A stretch of 64,000 bases of DNA. Source: Sordaria brevicollis. Lineage: Eukaryota > Ascomycota > Sordariomycetes > Sordariales > Sordariaceae. Each line of letters begins with the position of its first letter. Within the stretch, counting starts at the first letter, position 1. The notes under the pieces were generated by a model. That model was not told where the DNA came from. It saw only the letters and a list, made by a program, of their open reading frames with translations, and did no database searches. Shown here one piece after another: positions 32,809-43,329 of the stretch. Made by a program: the position numbers and the translations under genes. The DNA lies in NCBI GenBank assembly GCA_033439795.1, contig JAUTDP010000008.1:3038001-3102000 (forward strand), given 5' to 3'.

Positions 32809-35800
32809 GACAGCAGGCTGAATGACGTATAAGATAAATTCTCAAGTGATGGCGGCCGATGCAGCAGCTTAGACACAAGCCTGGGGGTTGTCGCCGCGAG
32901 CTTGTACACGAACTATCGGGGCATGCCCGGCAACAGCGTGTGTACCTAGTATTTCTTCCAGTCCAGCAAGTCTAGCCCGTCCGAAATTGGAACAGGAACG
33001 GGAATCCAAGTCTACCTAAGCGGCTGAGGACCGATGGTGGAGGACGGCGGCCGTGAACTAGTCGAGCACGTGGACGGCTGCCGAAGACCCGCAGAGGGGA
33101 CCCGGGGATCGTGGCGGGGCCGGTGGCCGGTGGCCGGGAGATGGGGAGCCGCTCTCGGTGGATGGGTTGCGGGTTTGATGATGATGTACCGGCGGCTTGG
33201 GTGAGGTGAGGTCACGGCGTTGACGTGAGTGGCCGGCGGCTCTGCAGTCGCTACTCGAGGCACGTGAAAGACGGGCTTGCCGTCAAGGTCGTCGGGACGG
33301 GGGATGGTACCTTGAAAGTACCAGGCCGATCACGATCAGATGGAGAGCTTGCCAGATCAAACCGTGGTAGACGTGAACGTGATGGAGAAACTCGGTTTGT
33401 GGTACCGTAAATAGTTGCCCTACACAGTAGCACGTGTCTGAGTACTGAGGGGTTGTGGGTGAGGGAAAGTGAGGATTCCAAGGCAAAGGTGGAAGTTGGA
33501 AGCACAATGCGAGGAAGTGAGAAGCCGTCTTCCTCTTTGCTAAACTGTTGGACGGGGGGACAAGCTTAAAAAATCGAGTGTAATGATTGATGCGTGTTAA
33601 TGCAGTATAAAGTGTAAGGTATGTAATGCAGTGCAAAAGGTGAGTTGGAGAAACAGAAAGACTGGACGTCAGGTTGTTGGTGAAGAGGAATGTTAGCTTC
33701 AGTTCGAAGCCGCCAGACGGGCACTGCAGAAGAATGGAAGCTGCAGAGCACAAGCAAGTCTTGCAAGAAGAACTTGAACAGCGACTGGCTGGGATCGGGT
33801 TCGTTTTGGGTTCAGCGAAACTGCGGGGGATCTGATCTGGAAAGAGCCGCTAATTTAAAAAGAAAACCAATTTTGCATCGTAGAAGTCGTGGCTTCCTTC
33901 AGTCGTCGGTCGGCTGAGGTGTGGTGGACTGGTGGACTGGTGGTTCCTGGCTTCCCGCTACCAAAAGTGGAGGCACCTACGCAAGGTACAGTCCATAGAG
34001 ACACCCTTGCGGTCTTGTTAGATGGGTACTAGTCTAGACTAGAAGTTAGGTAGGTATACCGTCCAACGGAGGTCAAGAGGCATCCCGTCACTCCATGATT
34101 GAAAAGAGGTACGAGTTCATTGATGCTGAGTTCACAATACTGTCTGTATATGATTTACGTTTCATGTCTTTTCATTCAGCTCACCGGTCAGTATTGTAGA
34201 TCATATTCGGATGTCACCAAGTGTCAGATTCTGAAAAGACAGGAACCCAGCCATTGCAAGTACCAAACTAACGGGCTTTAACAGAGTTGGAGTAGAAAAT
34301 GGAACCTCAATGGTCTGGGTTTTGATCGCCGTCCAGTGGGGACCAGCGGGAGTGGAATTGCAAGGAGCTTCGGTTGCGAGAAAGGAGCAAGTCCGGACGT
34401 TAGAGTGCCGTCTTCCGTCATGGTCCTAAGTTGGTTATAGCAGTTTTTATATTTCCGGGTATACAAGTTCCAAGGTATAACTCTCTGTTTCTCCCATGAA
34501 CTTTCCGTCTGTCTATGATATTGAGACCAGTTGAGATTTCTCGTCAGTCAACAACTCCCACTGTTTCTTGAGCTTGTGCTAAACCAGCTGGAGGGCGCAA
34601 AAACAAGCTCAATAGGTAGGGGACGACAGGTAGGTATTCCAGGCAAGCCCGATCTCAATCACATGCAATATTCCAGCAGCACGAGGTTCTGTGCCGTCCA
34701 CTTTTTGACGTCCTGCGCTACCCCGCCAAATCCCCCCTGACTCTCTCATTTCTGTCTGAACCCCGGACCCTATGATTGGTCTCCAGAGTCTAGAAAAGAC
34801 ATCATGACAGGTACTTCTACATACCTACAGTACTGAAATCCGGGGAAGCGGTAGCGGCAGGGCAGAAGGAACGCATCCATGGACCGGGTGAGAACCGAGA
34901 ATAGTAAAGTCTCGTGTCTACCTATGTAGCAGTGTGTCAGCCTGTCCCAAGCAGTTCATCCTGTCATTTCCTGGACTTGCATGGCGGGAGAATCCGGTGC
35001 TTCGTTCGGTTCTTCGATCCCAGAACCGCTCAAGATCCTCCATCACCTGGTCTTTTCTCGTCCGTGATCCGCCGAAGTACGGGATGGTGGTAAAAAGTCA
35101 GTCCTTGAGAGGTGGCTGGAAAAGCAGGCAGGTTGACAAAGGCCAGCCAGCCATCCAATGGCTTTTTTGTTGTGCGTTTTCTCCAAATTTTTTGAGAGAA
35201 TGGAGGTGATAAACGCCCCGGGCAGCAACCTAGAGGAATCGTGATGAAATTCAGACCCAACGGGACTGGGGACAAGGATGACCTATGGAAGGCCCAAAGG
35301 GTGCTGTGGGTTTCAGTGGGCAACAGCTAGGGCGTCCCCGCATTATTTTGTACAGTAGCACGCTATCAGGACGCCATCTTCACACACAGCAACACCAACG
35401 CCCCCGCCCCAAAGCCCCAATTCAATTCCTCTATGCGACCCCCAAAGGCTCATGGATTACCATACACGACAGCGATCTGCTTCCCCGATTCAATTCAGTC
35501 CTTTCCATTTCCAAAACCCCAATTAATGAGAGACGACATGACTGCTCAGTGGTCTCCCGCTCCTTAGATTGAACCAGCGGCCCCGCCCCTGATAATCTCC
35601 CCGGTTCCGTTCGCCGTTCAATCGATGGCGCCGCCCACATCACGAGCAGGCACATACCTACGAAGAGAATACACTAATCCAGACGGGGCACTCTATTCGG
35701 TAGTGCCGCTGCATCATCAAGATATCGTCTCCGGAGTTCGTTGGCACTCTCAGCTCCAGAATTCCGTCCCCCGAGCCTAGGCAATTCCAACGTCGGGAAT

Positions 35801-36327
35801 CCACTCTTGACTTGACGTTAGGCCAGCCGCGGACGGGGCCGCCACGGCGTGACGACATCCGATCCATCAGAGCAACCCGTTAATCATTCCTTTCCCTTGG
35901 TCTTTTTGCTTTCTCTTCATCGTGTTGCCTTGGCCTTTCTCTACGTTTACCTAGAGGTACCCCTTGTTGTTACCTGGCACATACACATTCGATTTCCAGG
36001 GGGTAAAACAACCATTCAAACCAGTCAGTCTTGGGACTTTCTCGATTCGGTTATACCGAGGCTCATCCACCTTTGTATTGTACCTTAACCTAGGTTAGTT
36101 AAGCTCTAAGCTCATTCAATCTCATACATTACCTTACTCTTTGTACGACCGACACATCACCTGGCCAACACACACAACCCCAAAGTAAATAGGTATCTGA
36201 ACACTTTGATGTCTACGCAATCGACTTGTAATCTTTGGATGATATGAACTAAGGCTGACTCGTAGACCAGCGTCATAGACTTTAGTTATTTCCTACAAAG
36301 CTTCACAGTACATGCAATTGGGCCGCC
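32809..36327. other. 3.5-kb gene-free stretch between divergent genes
   Basis: A long region upstream of the bHLH gene and of the TMEM135-like gene. It contains three CACGTG boxes (33067, 33261, 33431), a small GGTGGACT tandem repeat near 33920-33945, and a palindromic TAACCTAGGTTA near 36088. No coding frame is supported. Long upstream regions are typical of fungal regulator genes. Confidence 0.55.
33067..33436. promoter_or_regulatory. Cluster of three CACGTG E-boxes
   Basis: Perfect palindromic E-boxes at 33067-33072, 33261-33266 and 33431-33436, all 260-630 bases upstream of the bHLH start at 32808. The factor encoded there has the residues expected to bind this site, so autoregulation is a reasonable inference. 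Confidence 0.5.
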
Positions 36328-38069
36328 ATGAGCCGCCCGACTCAAAAGGCAGCGGCACCTCCAGCTTCGTCTGGGCTTCCTTCATCTTTACGCCTTCGGC
36401 TTCCTACTACGACTCAGACAGCCTCAAATCTGAAAGGCTGGAAGAAACTCGAAAGCCGCATCCCTCCCTTATTACGGCCCCTCGTACGCGCCTATCTGCT
36501 TGGCTATGTGTCCTCGGTTGCCCCGAGGTTACTTACCTTGGTCTCCAAGCATGTCATCAGGTTAAAAGCCGGCAAGAAACAGCAGGATGACTTTGTCGAG
36601 TCCTTCATAAGCATCTTGCGCGGTGGTATGGACTGGCAGCGATTCCCCACGTTTTGCGCTGTCCTTGCCGGTGGTAGTACACTACTTGAGGTGTGTTCTT
36701 TTTCGTTCACTCCATGTAATGTTACAACACTGTTACTCACACTCACACGGCATATAGTGTACCTTCAAAGCTATACTTGATCGTTTAGCCGCCACATTGT
36801 CCGATGTGACACGAAAACGGCAAGTATCCGACTACCGGGCTCTTTCATTGACATATATATCACTAACACTTCAAGTCTTATAGACTGTCAAGATGGTTCG
36901 CCTCCTTCATTGCAGCATGGATGGGTATCAAACTGCTACAGTCAAAGAGAACACCAGGCTTCACCGAGACGATAACAGCTCCCACTGTCGTAAACGGTGA
37001 AACCCCCATACCAACCTCAGACGCCGTTCTCGATCCAAAACAAGACTCCTCTCCAAAACAACCCATAAGAACAGTCCACTACGCCGGCCGAACCCTAGAC
37101 CTGACCCTCTTCGCCGTCACCCGCGCCCTCGACGTAATCTTCGGCGAGCTCTGGTCCCACTACAAGGCCCGTCGCAACCATGTCTCCTCCTCCTCTTCTC
37201 CTCGCAGTGCCACAGGCAAGCTCACAGAAGCCCTCATCTCCCGCCTCACCGACCCCGCCATCTTCGCCCTCTCCTCCGCCCTAATCATGTGGACCTGGTT
37301 CTACCGTCCCTCCCGCCTCCCACGGGCCTACAACAAATGGATCACCTCCGCCGCCTCCGTCGACGACCGATTAATCGAAGCCCTTCGCCGCTGCCGCGCC
37401 GGCACTTTGGTGTATGGCAAAGACACCGGCCAAGCTTCGTTGCTAGGATCCATGTGCAAAGACTACGACTGGCCCCAATCCTGGGGCGACCCAGCCACTG
37501 CCATCCCTTTCCCTTGCGAAATCGTCCACATGGGCTGCGGTCCCAGCTGCGAGCGCCATGCCGCCTCCAGATTCGCTAGGTCGTTCAAGTGGGCGTTGAC
37601 CATGTACTTACCCCTCAACTTACTTCTCGTACTCCGCAAACCCGACTTCCCTGCTCTGAAAAGAGCGCTGGTGTCGGCATGCGGCTCGTCTGCTTTCCTG
37701 GGGGCGTTCATCACGCTTTTCTACTACGGCGTCTGCCTAGCGCGCACACGTTTGGGGCCTTGCATAGTAGGCAAAGATGCCAAAGCCTGCCAGAAGATTG
37801 ATGGCGGACTGTGTGTGGGCACGGGATGTGCGATGTGCGGATGGAGTATTTTGCTGGAGAATGCAAGTAGAAGAAAGGACATGGCGTTGTTTGTGGCACC
37901 TAGGGCGCTGGCTACCCTTTTCCCGAGGAGGTATGATGCAAGCAAACAGTGGAGGGAGACGTTGGCGTTTGCGGCAAGCACGGCGGTCGTGTTTACTTGT
38001 GCGTTGGAGAATAGAAGTAGGATGAGGGGGGTGTTGGGTGGGGTGTTGGCGGGGGTTTTGAAACCTTGA
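36328..38069 (+). CDS. TMEM135-like integral membrane protein
   Basis: Exons 36328-36690, 36758-36823 and 36876-38069 give about 540 residues. The second intron is short (52 nt); acceptor CTTCAAG after a CTAAC branch keeps the frame (KRQ-SYRLSRWF), whereas the nearby TATAG acceptor would not. Family marks are HYAGRTLDLTLFAVTRALD, the cysteine-rich FPCEIVHMGCGPSCERHA, then the hydrophobic RSFKWALTMYLPLNLLLVL and ALVSACGSSAFLGAFITLF. TMEM135 proteins are linked to mitochondria, peroxisomes and lipid droplets in animals; the location in fungi is inferred. Cysteines near CIVGKDAKAC and GTGCAMCGW are additional. Confidence 0.85.
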
Positions 38070-39431
38070 TGTGATGTGTGAGGCGGTGATCAGGAGAGGG
38101 GAGGAAGGGGGCAGAAAAGGGGAGAGAAAGAGAGGGGGAATGGCGATGCTTTTGTTAATGCGTCTGAGGGAATGAAAGGAGGGAACTGGGAAGCACGCGA
38201 GCGTTGAGGTGTATTTTGCATACCTACTGCATACTGCTTGCGAGGTTGGGTCAAAACGTGTGCATATAGAAGTCAAAGAACTTATACGTCTGGTCCTGGG
38301 CTTGTTTTTTTTCCGGTGTTGACTTCACAAAGCCACTCGAGAAGGTCTATTCTACTGAGCGCCTTAGATAGGTAATGAAATGACTGCGGCGCAACTCATT
38401 CCTCTCTCTCCTACCGGAAATACCAAGCAAACGCAGTCACGCAAGATCATCAATCAGGTTCTCGAACTGCGAGTCTTGACGAGTCACCGCCCTAAGCAAC
38501 ACTCGAAGCAGCAGAGATTCGTATGAAATCATCCGAAGTTCTTGCAAACCTCCATGAAGAAAGCTCTCGGAAGCGTCTCGAACTATTTCCTCAGTAACAG
38601 TACCACACATAGCTACATCCAACCACGTAGGCTCATCACCGGGAACGAGATATGAGTAAATCAACTAGTGTAAGTCTACACGTTTCCCCTTATGATTCCA
38701 GCATTTCTTTATTTGGGATGAAGCATCAATTTCCTGATCGAGGCTCTCTATGCGGCTCAATGCGGTAGTTGTTGACCTTTGTTGATTTCATGCAGACTTG
38801 AGTGGTCTTGCCTCATGTGGCTGATGAGGGGACTCACACGTGTGAACGTGAAGCGGTTGACTATGGTGCCATGTTCTTGGAGAGTGCTTTAACAACATGT
38901 AAGGAACAAAAGTGTTCGCGTATAAGCAGATGTGACGAGGTAAGTATGGTGTGTGAGTGGAATGAGTGGTACTGGGTGGGACTGAAGTGAAACCTGAGAA
39001 GGTGAATGTATATATGGTAGCAAAACATATGTAGGTCAGATGTTTCGAAGCAGAACGCAGTAGGTTGACGGTTGGTGGCGTGTGGATGTGCATTGTTTCT
39101 ACACGTTGACATCGAAAGTGCTTGGAATGCATAGCATCTAAAACGTTTGGAAAGGGAAGAAAATGATAAGATGAGCGTTGAAGTATGGACACCAGGGCAG
39201 CAGTGATATTGTTACCCCTGAGCTGAGTCATAACACTTTTAACCCTCAAAATCAGGGTAAGTATTCAGCCTAAGTCATTCGCTGGTTTTAATTAAAGTAA
39301 GTGTCTCTTTCTTTCGAACCCCTGACCCGATTGAGACATGAGCTTTTGCCAATATTTTCGGACACTCAATAACAACTCGCTCATTTTAATACCTTCCAAG
39401 TTCCGGAGTTGCTTTTGTGATTTTGACCAAT
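38070..39431. other. Convergent intergenic region
   Basis: About 1.36 kb between convergent genes. Apart from the exon-like frame at 38437-38664, it shows only AT-rich sequence and GTGAGTG-like repeats. No RNA gene seen. Confidence 0.55.
38437..38664 (-). pseudogene. Isolated exon-like frame, possible gene remnant
   Basis: A 75-codon frame on the minus strand, opened by a good acceptor (CTTACACTAG) rather than an ATG and closed by TGA. The peptide (LVPGDEPTWLDVAMCGTV, LHGGLQELRMISYESLLLR) has the composition of a soluble protein. I cannot find upstream exons, donors or a family. It could be the last exon of a small gene, a relic, or chance. Confidence 0.2.
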
Positions 39432-40390
39432 TTACATGAAATCATCCTCCCAATTCTCATCCCGATCCTGGTTGCTCGAACCCATCATGTTCTCCTCGGC
39501 AAAGAGCTCGTCGTACGCATGATCCTTCTGCCACTTCTTCTCAGCGCGCTCCTTCTTGAGACGATCCTCCTCCTTTTTGCGGGCGAGTACGGCTGCCTGG
39601 TCCTTCTTGCGCAGCTCCTTGAGGTGGTTCTCCTTCTCCTCTCGCAGGTCCGGGTGCTTTTCGACTTTGGTCTTGTTCAGGCGGTTGACGATGGCGTTCT
39701 CGCGCTGGGCAATCAGAATGCGCTTCACCTTCTTCGGGTCCTTGAAGCTGACCTGACCGACAGCCATGCTGCCGTCCTTTTTGAGGTTGGACCATGGCGT
39801 GTAGATGATTGTGATGTTGTCCTTCTTGTTGCCTTTTTCACATTCCTGGTTAGTCTTCGTGTACAATCATACAATTTCTTAAAGTAAACCTACCCTCAAT
39901 GGAGTTGGCCTTGGTCAACTGGCCGAGATCGGTCAGGAGCTCTTCGGGAATGTTGTCCCATGTCCAACCCGTTGGCAAACGGAGGTAGATATGAGCACTG
40001 GAAAGTTTGTCGACGTGGAACTAGGACCAATGATGAGAATAAATGACATGATGATGATGATGGAGAGCTCAAAATGGTCATACCCTACGACGAATGGTTA
40101 GAAAAAAGCTTAACAAGGCTTGGCTAGAGTGACACTTACCAGACATCTTCCTCCCAACCGTGCTTGATCAACTCCTCGTCTATGAAATTTTATGTCAGTG
40201 ACTGTTCCGTATGGAATTTATTTCTGTTTGATACGTAGCATCCGTATCATATAATTACATGCGTGTGTCCCGTAGCGAACATGTGTGTCTTGTGCATGGT
40301 GATCGTCTTTTACGTACTCTCAAACTTGTCTTTCCCCACATAAACGAAGGCCGGGGGACTGACGACGGTCGAGGTGAAATAAAAAACCAT
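39432..40390 (-). CDS. ccdc25: CCDC25/Jlp2 family protein (NFACT-R domain), with a 1-nt exon
   Basis: Exons (minus) 40390-40318, 40179-40140, 40084 (one base), 40020-39894 and 39832-39432 give 213 residues; human CCDC25 has 208. [10 protein letters not shown] starts the NFACT-R domain, with [27 protein letters not shown] read across three junctions, then [29 protein letters not shown] and VGQVSF. A charged coiled coil and a DENWEDDFM end follow. The domain is related to the RNA-binding part of NEMF/Rqc2; the cellular role of Jlp2 is poorly defined. The last intron uses acceptor GAAAAAG, which alone gives the exact family spacing. The one-base exon G completes the Trp codon TGG. It is divergent from the mrpl9 gene. 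Confidence 0.93.
40084..40084 (-). other. ccdc25: Candidate single-nucleotide exon of the CCDC25 gene
   Basis: On the minus strand, acceptor CGTCGTAG (branch TTCTAAC) ends at 40085 and donor GTATGA starts at 40083, leaving one G. Introns of 55 nt (40139-40085) and 63 nt (40083-40021) flank it. Skipping the G shifts the frame; reading through the donor gives TGG GTA TGA, a stop. Confidence 0.7.
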
Positions 40391-41077
40391 TGTTGCTGAT
40401 GTGTTGTAAGAAGTGAAGAAAAAAAAAAATGGGGTATCTCGAGAATGCGTGACAATGAAAAGGGCACTTTCGTGCAAGAAGAGAAACCAAAATGCAAAAA
40501 CGCGTGGATTTCTTTTCTGGCTTGCTGGGGTTCGAGTGAAGATGTTTTTGTTTTAGCGGTTGAGTTTGGGGGATTCGAGGCGTTATAAAATGCACCTGCG
40601 CTCCAGTGAAGAGGAAAGGGAAAGAGTCATTATACACACAGAACCCTATCCCTCCTTCTCGAAACGTTACACAGCACGCCCGAGTGCCCGCCTGTGAGTG
40701 GCCGCCCCTCCCCTGTCAATTGTGAATCCCCGGATGCCGAACCGATCGTCGCTATCGGGGGGCAGCATCCCGTTACTGAATTTCTGGCTATCAAATTTCT
40801 GCTGCTCCGTGCTTCGTGCCGGCGACCACCCACTCCCGCACCCGCCCCCAAAACCACCTCAACGGCCGCGCGCCGAATCCCGACCCTCTCAACTCCGCCC
40901 CCTCCGTCCGGTTCGCGTCTCGAAGACAGCCGGCCCTTTTTCGATCCTCCCGCCCACTCGACTGCTCCGGGGTCTCGATATACAGCTAGTGTAGCGAAAC
41001 ACAGTCGAAGTCCAATTGACTGCGACACAACCCCGCCAAACACCAAACACCACACCACCCAGACTTATACACACACG
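40391..41077. promoter_or_regulatory. Bidirectional promoter, CCDC25 gene / mrpl9
   Basis: About 690 bases between divergent starts. An in-frame extension of the mrpl9 frame back to 40694 lacks ATG support and family match, so it is treated as leader. Confidence 0.5.
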
Positions 41078-42217
41078 ATGGCGCCCCGGCTGCCAGCGCG
41101 CTGCTGGAGGCAGCTCTCCCTCGTCGAGAGGTCAGCCACCACCCACAACACCACCATCAGCCCTCTCCTCCTCGCCAGCCGGAGCACACCTACTCTCGCC
41201 TCCTCGCCATCTACCTTCTCTCCTTCCCTCCTCCCTCAGATCACAAAGCGCGGCGTCAAGTACGGCTGGAGCACCCTCCCGAAGCGCAGCAGGCCCACAC
41301 GATTCAACCAAGTCACCCAAGGTCTCCCTGCGCCCACCTCCGGCCCGGCCGCCGCCCTCAAGCGCCGTGAGAAGACCACCCCTCTGCGCACCGGCGTGCT
41401 CGCCGTCAAGAAGGGCATGACCGTCTTCATGGGCCGCACCGGCGCCCGCATTCCTTGCACCGTCCTTCAGCTCGACCGTGTCCAGATCGTCGCCAACAAG
41501 ACTCGCGCCAAGAACGGGTACTGGGCCGTGCAGGTCGGTCTGGGTGAGCGCCGCGCTGAGAACGTCGGCGCCCCTCAGCTGGGCTACTACGAGGCCAAGG
41601 GCATTCCTCCCAAGCAGATGCTGGCCGAGTTCAAGGTGCGCAACCAGGACGGTCTCCTGCCCGTGGGCGCCCAGCTCTTTCCGGACTGGTTCCACGTCGG
41701 CCAGTGGGTTGACGTTCGGGGCATCACGCGCGGTATGGGTTTCGCCGGTGGTATGAAGCGCCACGGCTTCGCCGGTCAGGAGGCGTCGCACGGTAACTCC
41801 AAGAACCACCGTACCATCGGTTCGGCCGGTGGTTCGCAGGGCTCCGGTTCGCGCGTCTTGCCGGGCAAGAAGATGCCCGGTCGCATGGGCGCGCAGCAGC
41901 ACACGGTCCAGAACCTGCCCGTCCTTATGGTGGACAACGAGCTCGGCATCGTGGTGGTCAAGGGCGCGGTCGCCGGTCACTCGGGTGGTGTCGTCAAGAT
42001 CCAGGACGCCGTCAAGAAGGCGCCCCCTCCCGAGGAGTTCGTCGAGGCCACCAAGAAGCTTATTGCTGAGCGGTTCCCGGATGCGGAGGAGAAGTTGCAG
42101 GCGGCGAGGAAGCTGCACTTGGAGCTCAAGGAGGCGAGGAGACAAGGCCTGATAGACTCGCTCATTAAGAACGGGTTGACGGAGAAGGCGGACGGAAACG
42201 TTGCTGTTCAGGCTTAA
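41078..42217 (+). CDS. mrpl9: Mitochondrial ribosomal protein uL3m
   Basis: A single exon of 379 residues. The start is ATG at 41078 (MAPRLPARCWRQL), giving a basic, hydroxylated mitochondrial presequence. The uL3 fold follows: TGVLAVKKGMTVFMG, CTVLQLDRVQIV, then WVDVRGITRGMGFAGGMKRHGF, GQEASHGNSKNHRTIGS and LPGKKMPGRMGAQ, which form the family signature loop reaching the peptidyl transferase centre. The C-terminal LVMVDNELGIVVVKGAV-like strand and a fungal extension (PPPEEFVEATKKLIAERFPD) complete it. It is part of the mitoribosome large subunit. Very strong C/G third-position bias. The next gene, COA1, is convergent. Confidence 0.96.
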   Translation: MAPRLPARCWRQLSLVERSATTHNTTISPLLLASRSTPTLASSPSTFSPSLLPQITKRGVKYGWSTLPKRSRPTRFNQVTQGLPAPTSGPAAALKRREKTTPLRTGVLAVKKGMTVFMGRTGARIPCTVLQLDRVQIVANKTRAKNGYWAVQVGLGERRAENVGAPQLGYYEAKGIPPKQMLAEFKVRNQDGLLPVGAQLFPDWFHVGQWVDVRGITRGMGFAGGMKRHGFAGQEASHGNSKNHRTIGSAGGSQGSGSRVLPGKKMPGRMGAQQHTVQNLPVLMVDNELGIVVVKGAVAGHSGGVVKIQDAVKKAPPPEEFVEATKKLIAERFPDAEEKLQAARKLHLELKEARRQGLIDSLIKNGLTEKADGNVAVQA

Positions 42218-42605
42218 AACGTGTGTTTGTACTAGGCTTTTATGGAAGGGAATGTTATGGGTATAGCCTTCCGGTTTCTCTTTTCTTTAGTTCTCATCTT
42301 GTATGATACACACGGCATCGTGAGGGTGTTAAAATGTACAGTTACCGAACAACAACAATGTATAACATTTTTGAACATACAACCTGTGCCCTTGCCCTTT
42401 GTCCGTGACAGGTCGTTCTGTTCCCCTTCCTTCAGTTATATCTTACATATCCTCCCAAGGCAGCTCTGGGTATTTGATAGGGGAGCTGCCGTGCGTAAAC
42501 CCCGACCATGTCCTTCAGCTCTTCCTGTCCTTGGGACCACCGCATTCCACCATATGCAGATGGTCCCCCAAACAAGATTCCTTCCTTAGCACCACCCCAA
42601 CACAT
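42218..42605. other. Convergent 3' intergenic region
   Basis: About 390 bases between the mrpl9 and coa1 stops. Presumably 3' UTRs; nothing else seen. Confidence 0.6.
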
Positions 42606-43329
42606 TTACTTGGGCATCTGCCTAAACCCCCTAACCTTATTCTCCTCCTCATCATCCAACAAATCCGGCTCCGCCCGTCCATTAATAGCCCTAAACGGAT
42701 CGCCCTCCTCCAAAAGATCAATCACCTTCCCATCTTCCGTCTCCAGACTCCACTCCGTCGTCTCAAACATTCCCCTAGGCGTCGGCCTGAAACTGGCGAA
42801 CCGCATCACACCAGTCCGCTTGGTGCCCTTGACGTTAAACTTGATGTCGATGCGACCGTGCAGCTGGTTCATCTCGCCCGAGATCCACGGGATTTGCGCC
42901 TTGAAGTAGATTTCGTCACCCAAATACTCGCGCGCGCGGGCGTTGGTGCGCAGGGCGTAAAGTGTGGAGGAGACGACGGGGGAGGAGAGCTTTTGGTAGT
43001 TGAAGATGGCGATGGAGGTGGCGGCGACGATGCCGAAGAAGATGGGGAAGGTGCGGGACCAGCGGAAGCGGGAGGTTTGTACGTCTGAGACAAACAAAAA
43101 GAAAGGGGAGTTAGTTGGGGTGGTCAATTGGGTAGGTAAGAGAGAGGGGGAGGGGAAACGAACCGGGAAGTTCACGATCAGCTCGCCTCTCCATCAACGG
43201 ACCATCGCCGGGCTTGGGTGCCGATGTGAGAGATCTCCTCTGGGTCTGGACCCGGGAGGACTTGTTGCAGGGAGAAGGCCGGGCAAAGGCCCTCTTCAGG
43301 GCCATGCGTTGTGTTATCCTTGAAAGCAT
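42606..43329 (-). CDS. coa1: Cytochrome c oxidase assembly factor Coa1
   Basis: Exons (minus) 43329-43164 and 43084-42606 give 214 residues. An Arg-rich presequence (RITQRMALKRAFARP) precedes the conserved RADRELP motif, which is completed across the splice (P-D at phase 1). One membrane helix follows (FPIFFGIVAATSIAIF), then the intermembrane-space domain: SSTLYALRTNARAREYLGD, ISGEMNQLHGRIDIKFNVKG, and a fungal tail. Coa1 supports Cox1 maturation in complex IV assembly together with Mss51, Shy1 and Cox14 in yeast. An internal Met nine codons in could also be the start. Confidence 0.93.

Noticed and set aside
36824..36883. TATAG at 36879-36883 as acceptor in the TMEM135-like gene
   Set aside because: It would shift the frame; the CAAG acceptor at 36875 keeps it.
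39290..39340. TTCGAACC-like sequence suggestive of a tRNA T-arm
   Set aside because: No pairing T-stem, acceptor stem or anticodon arm could be drawn. A similar TTCGAATCCC near 63238 fails for the same reason.
41132..42145. A 337-codon minus-strand frame
   Set aside because: Antisense shadow of the mrpl9 gene, whose uL3 signature is unmistakable on the plus strand.
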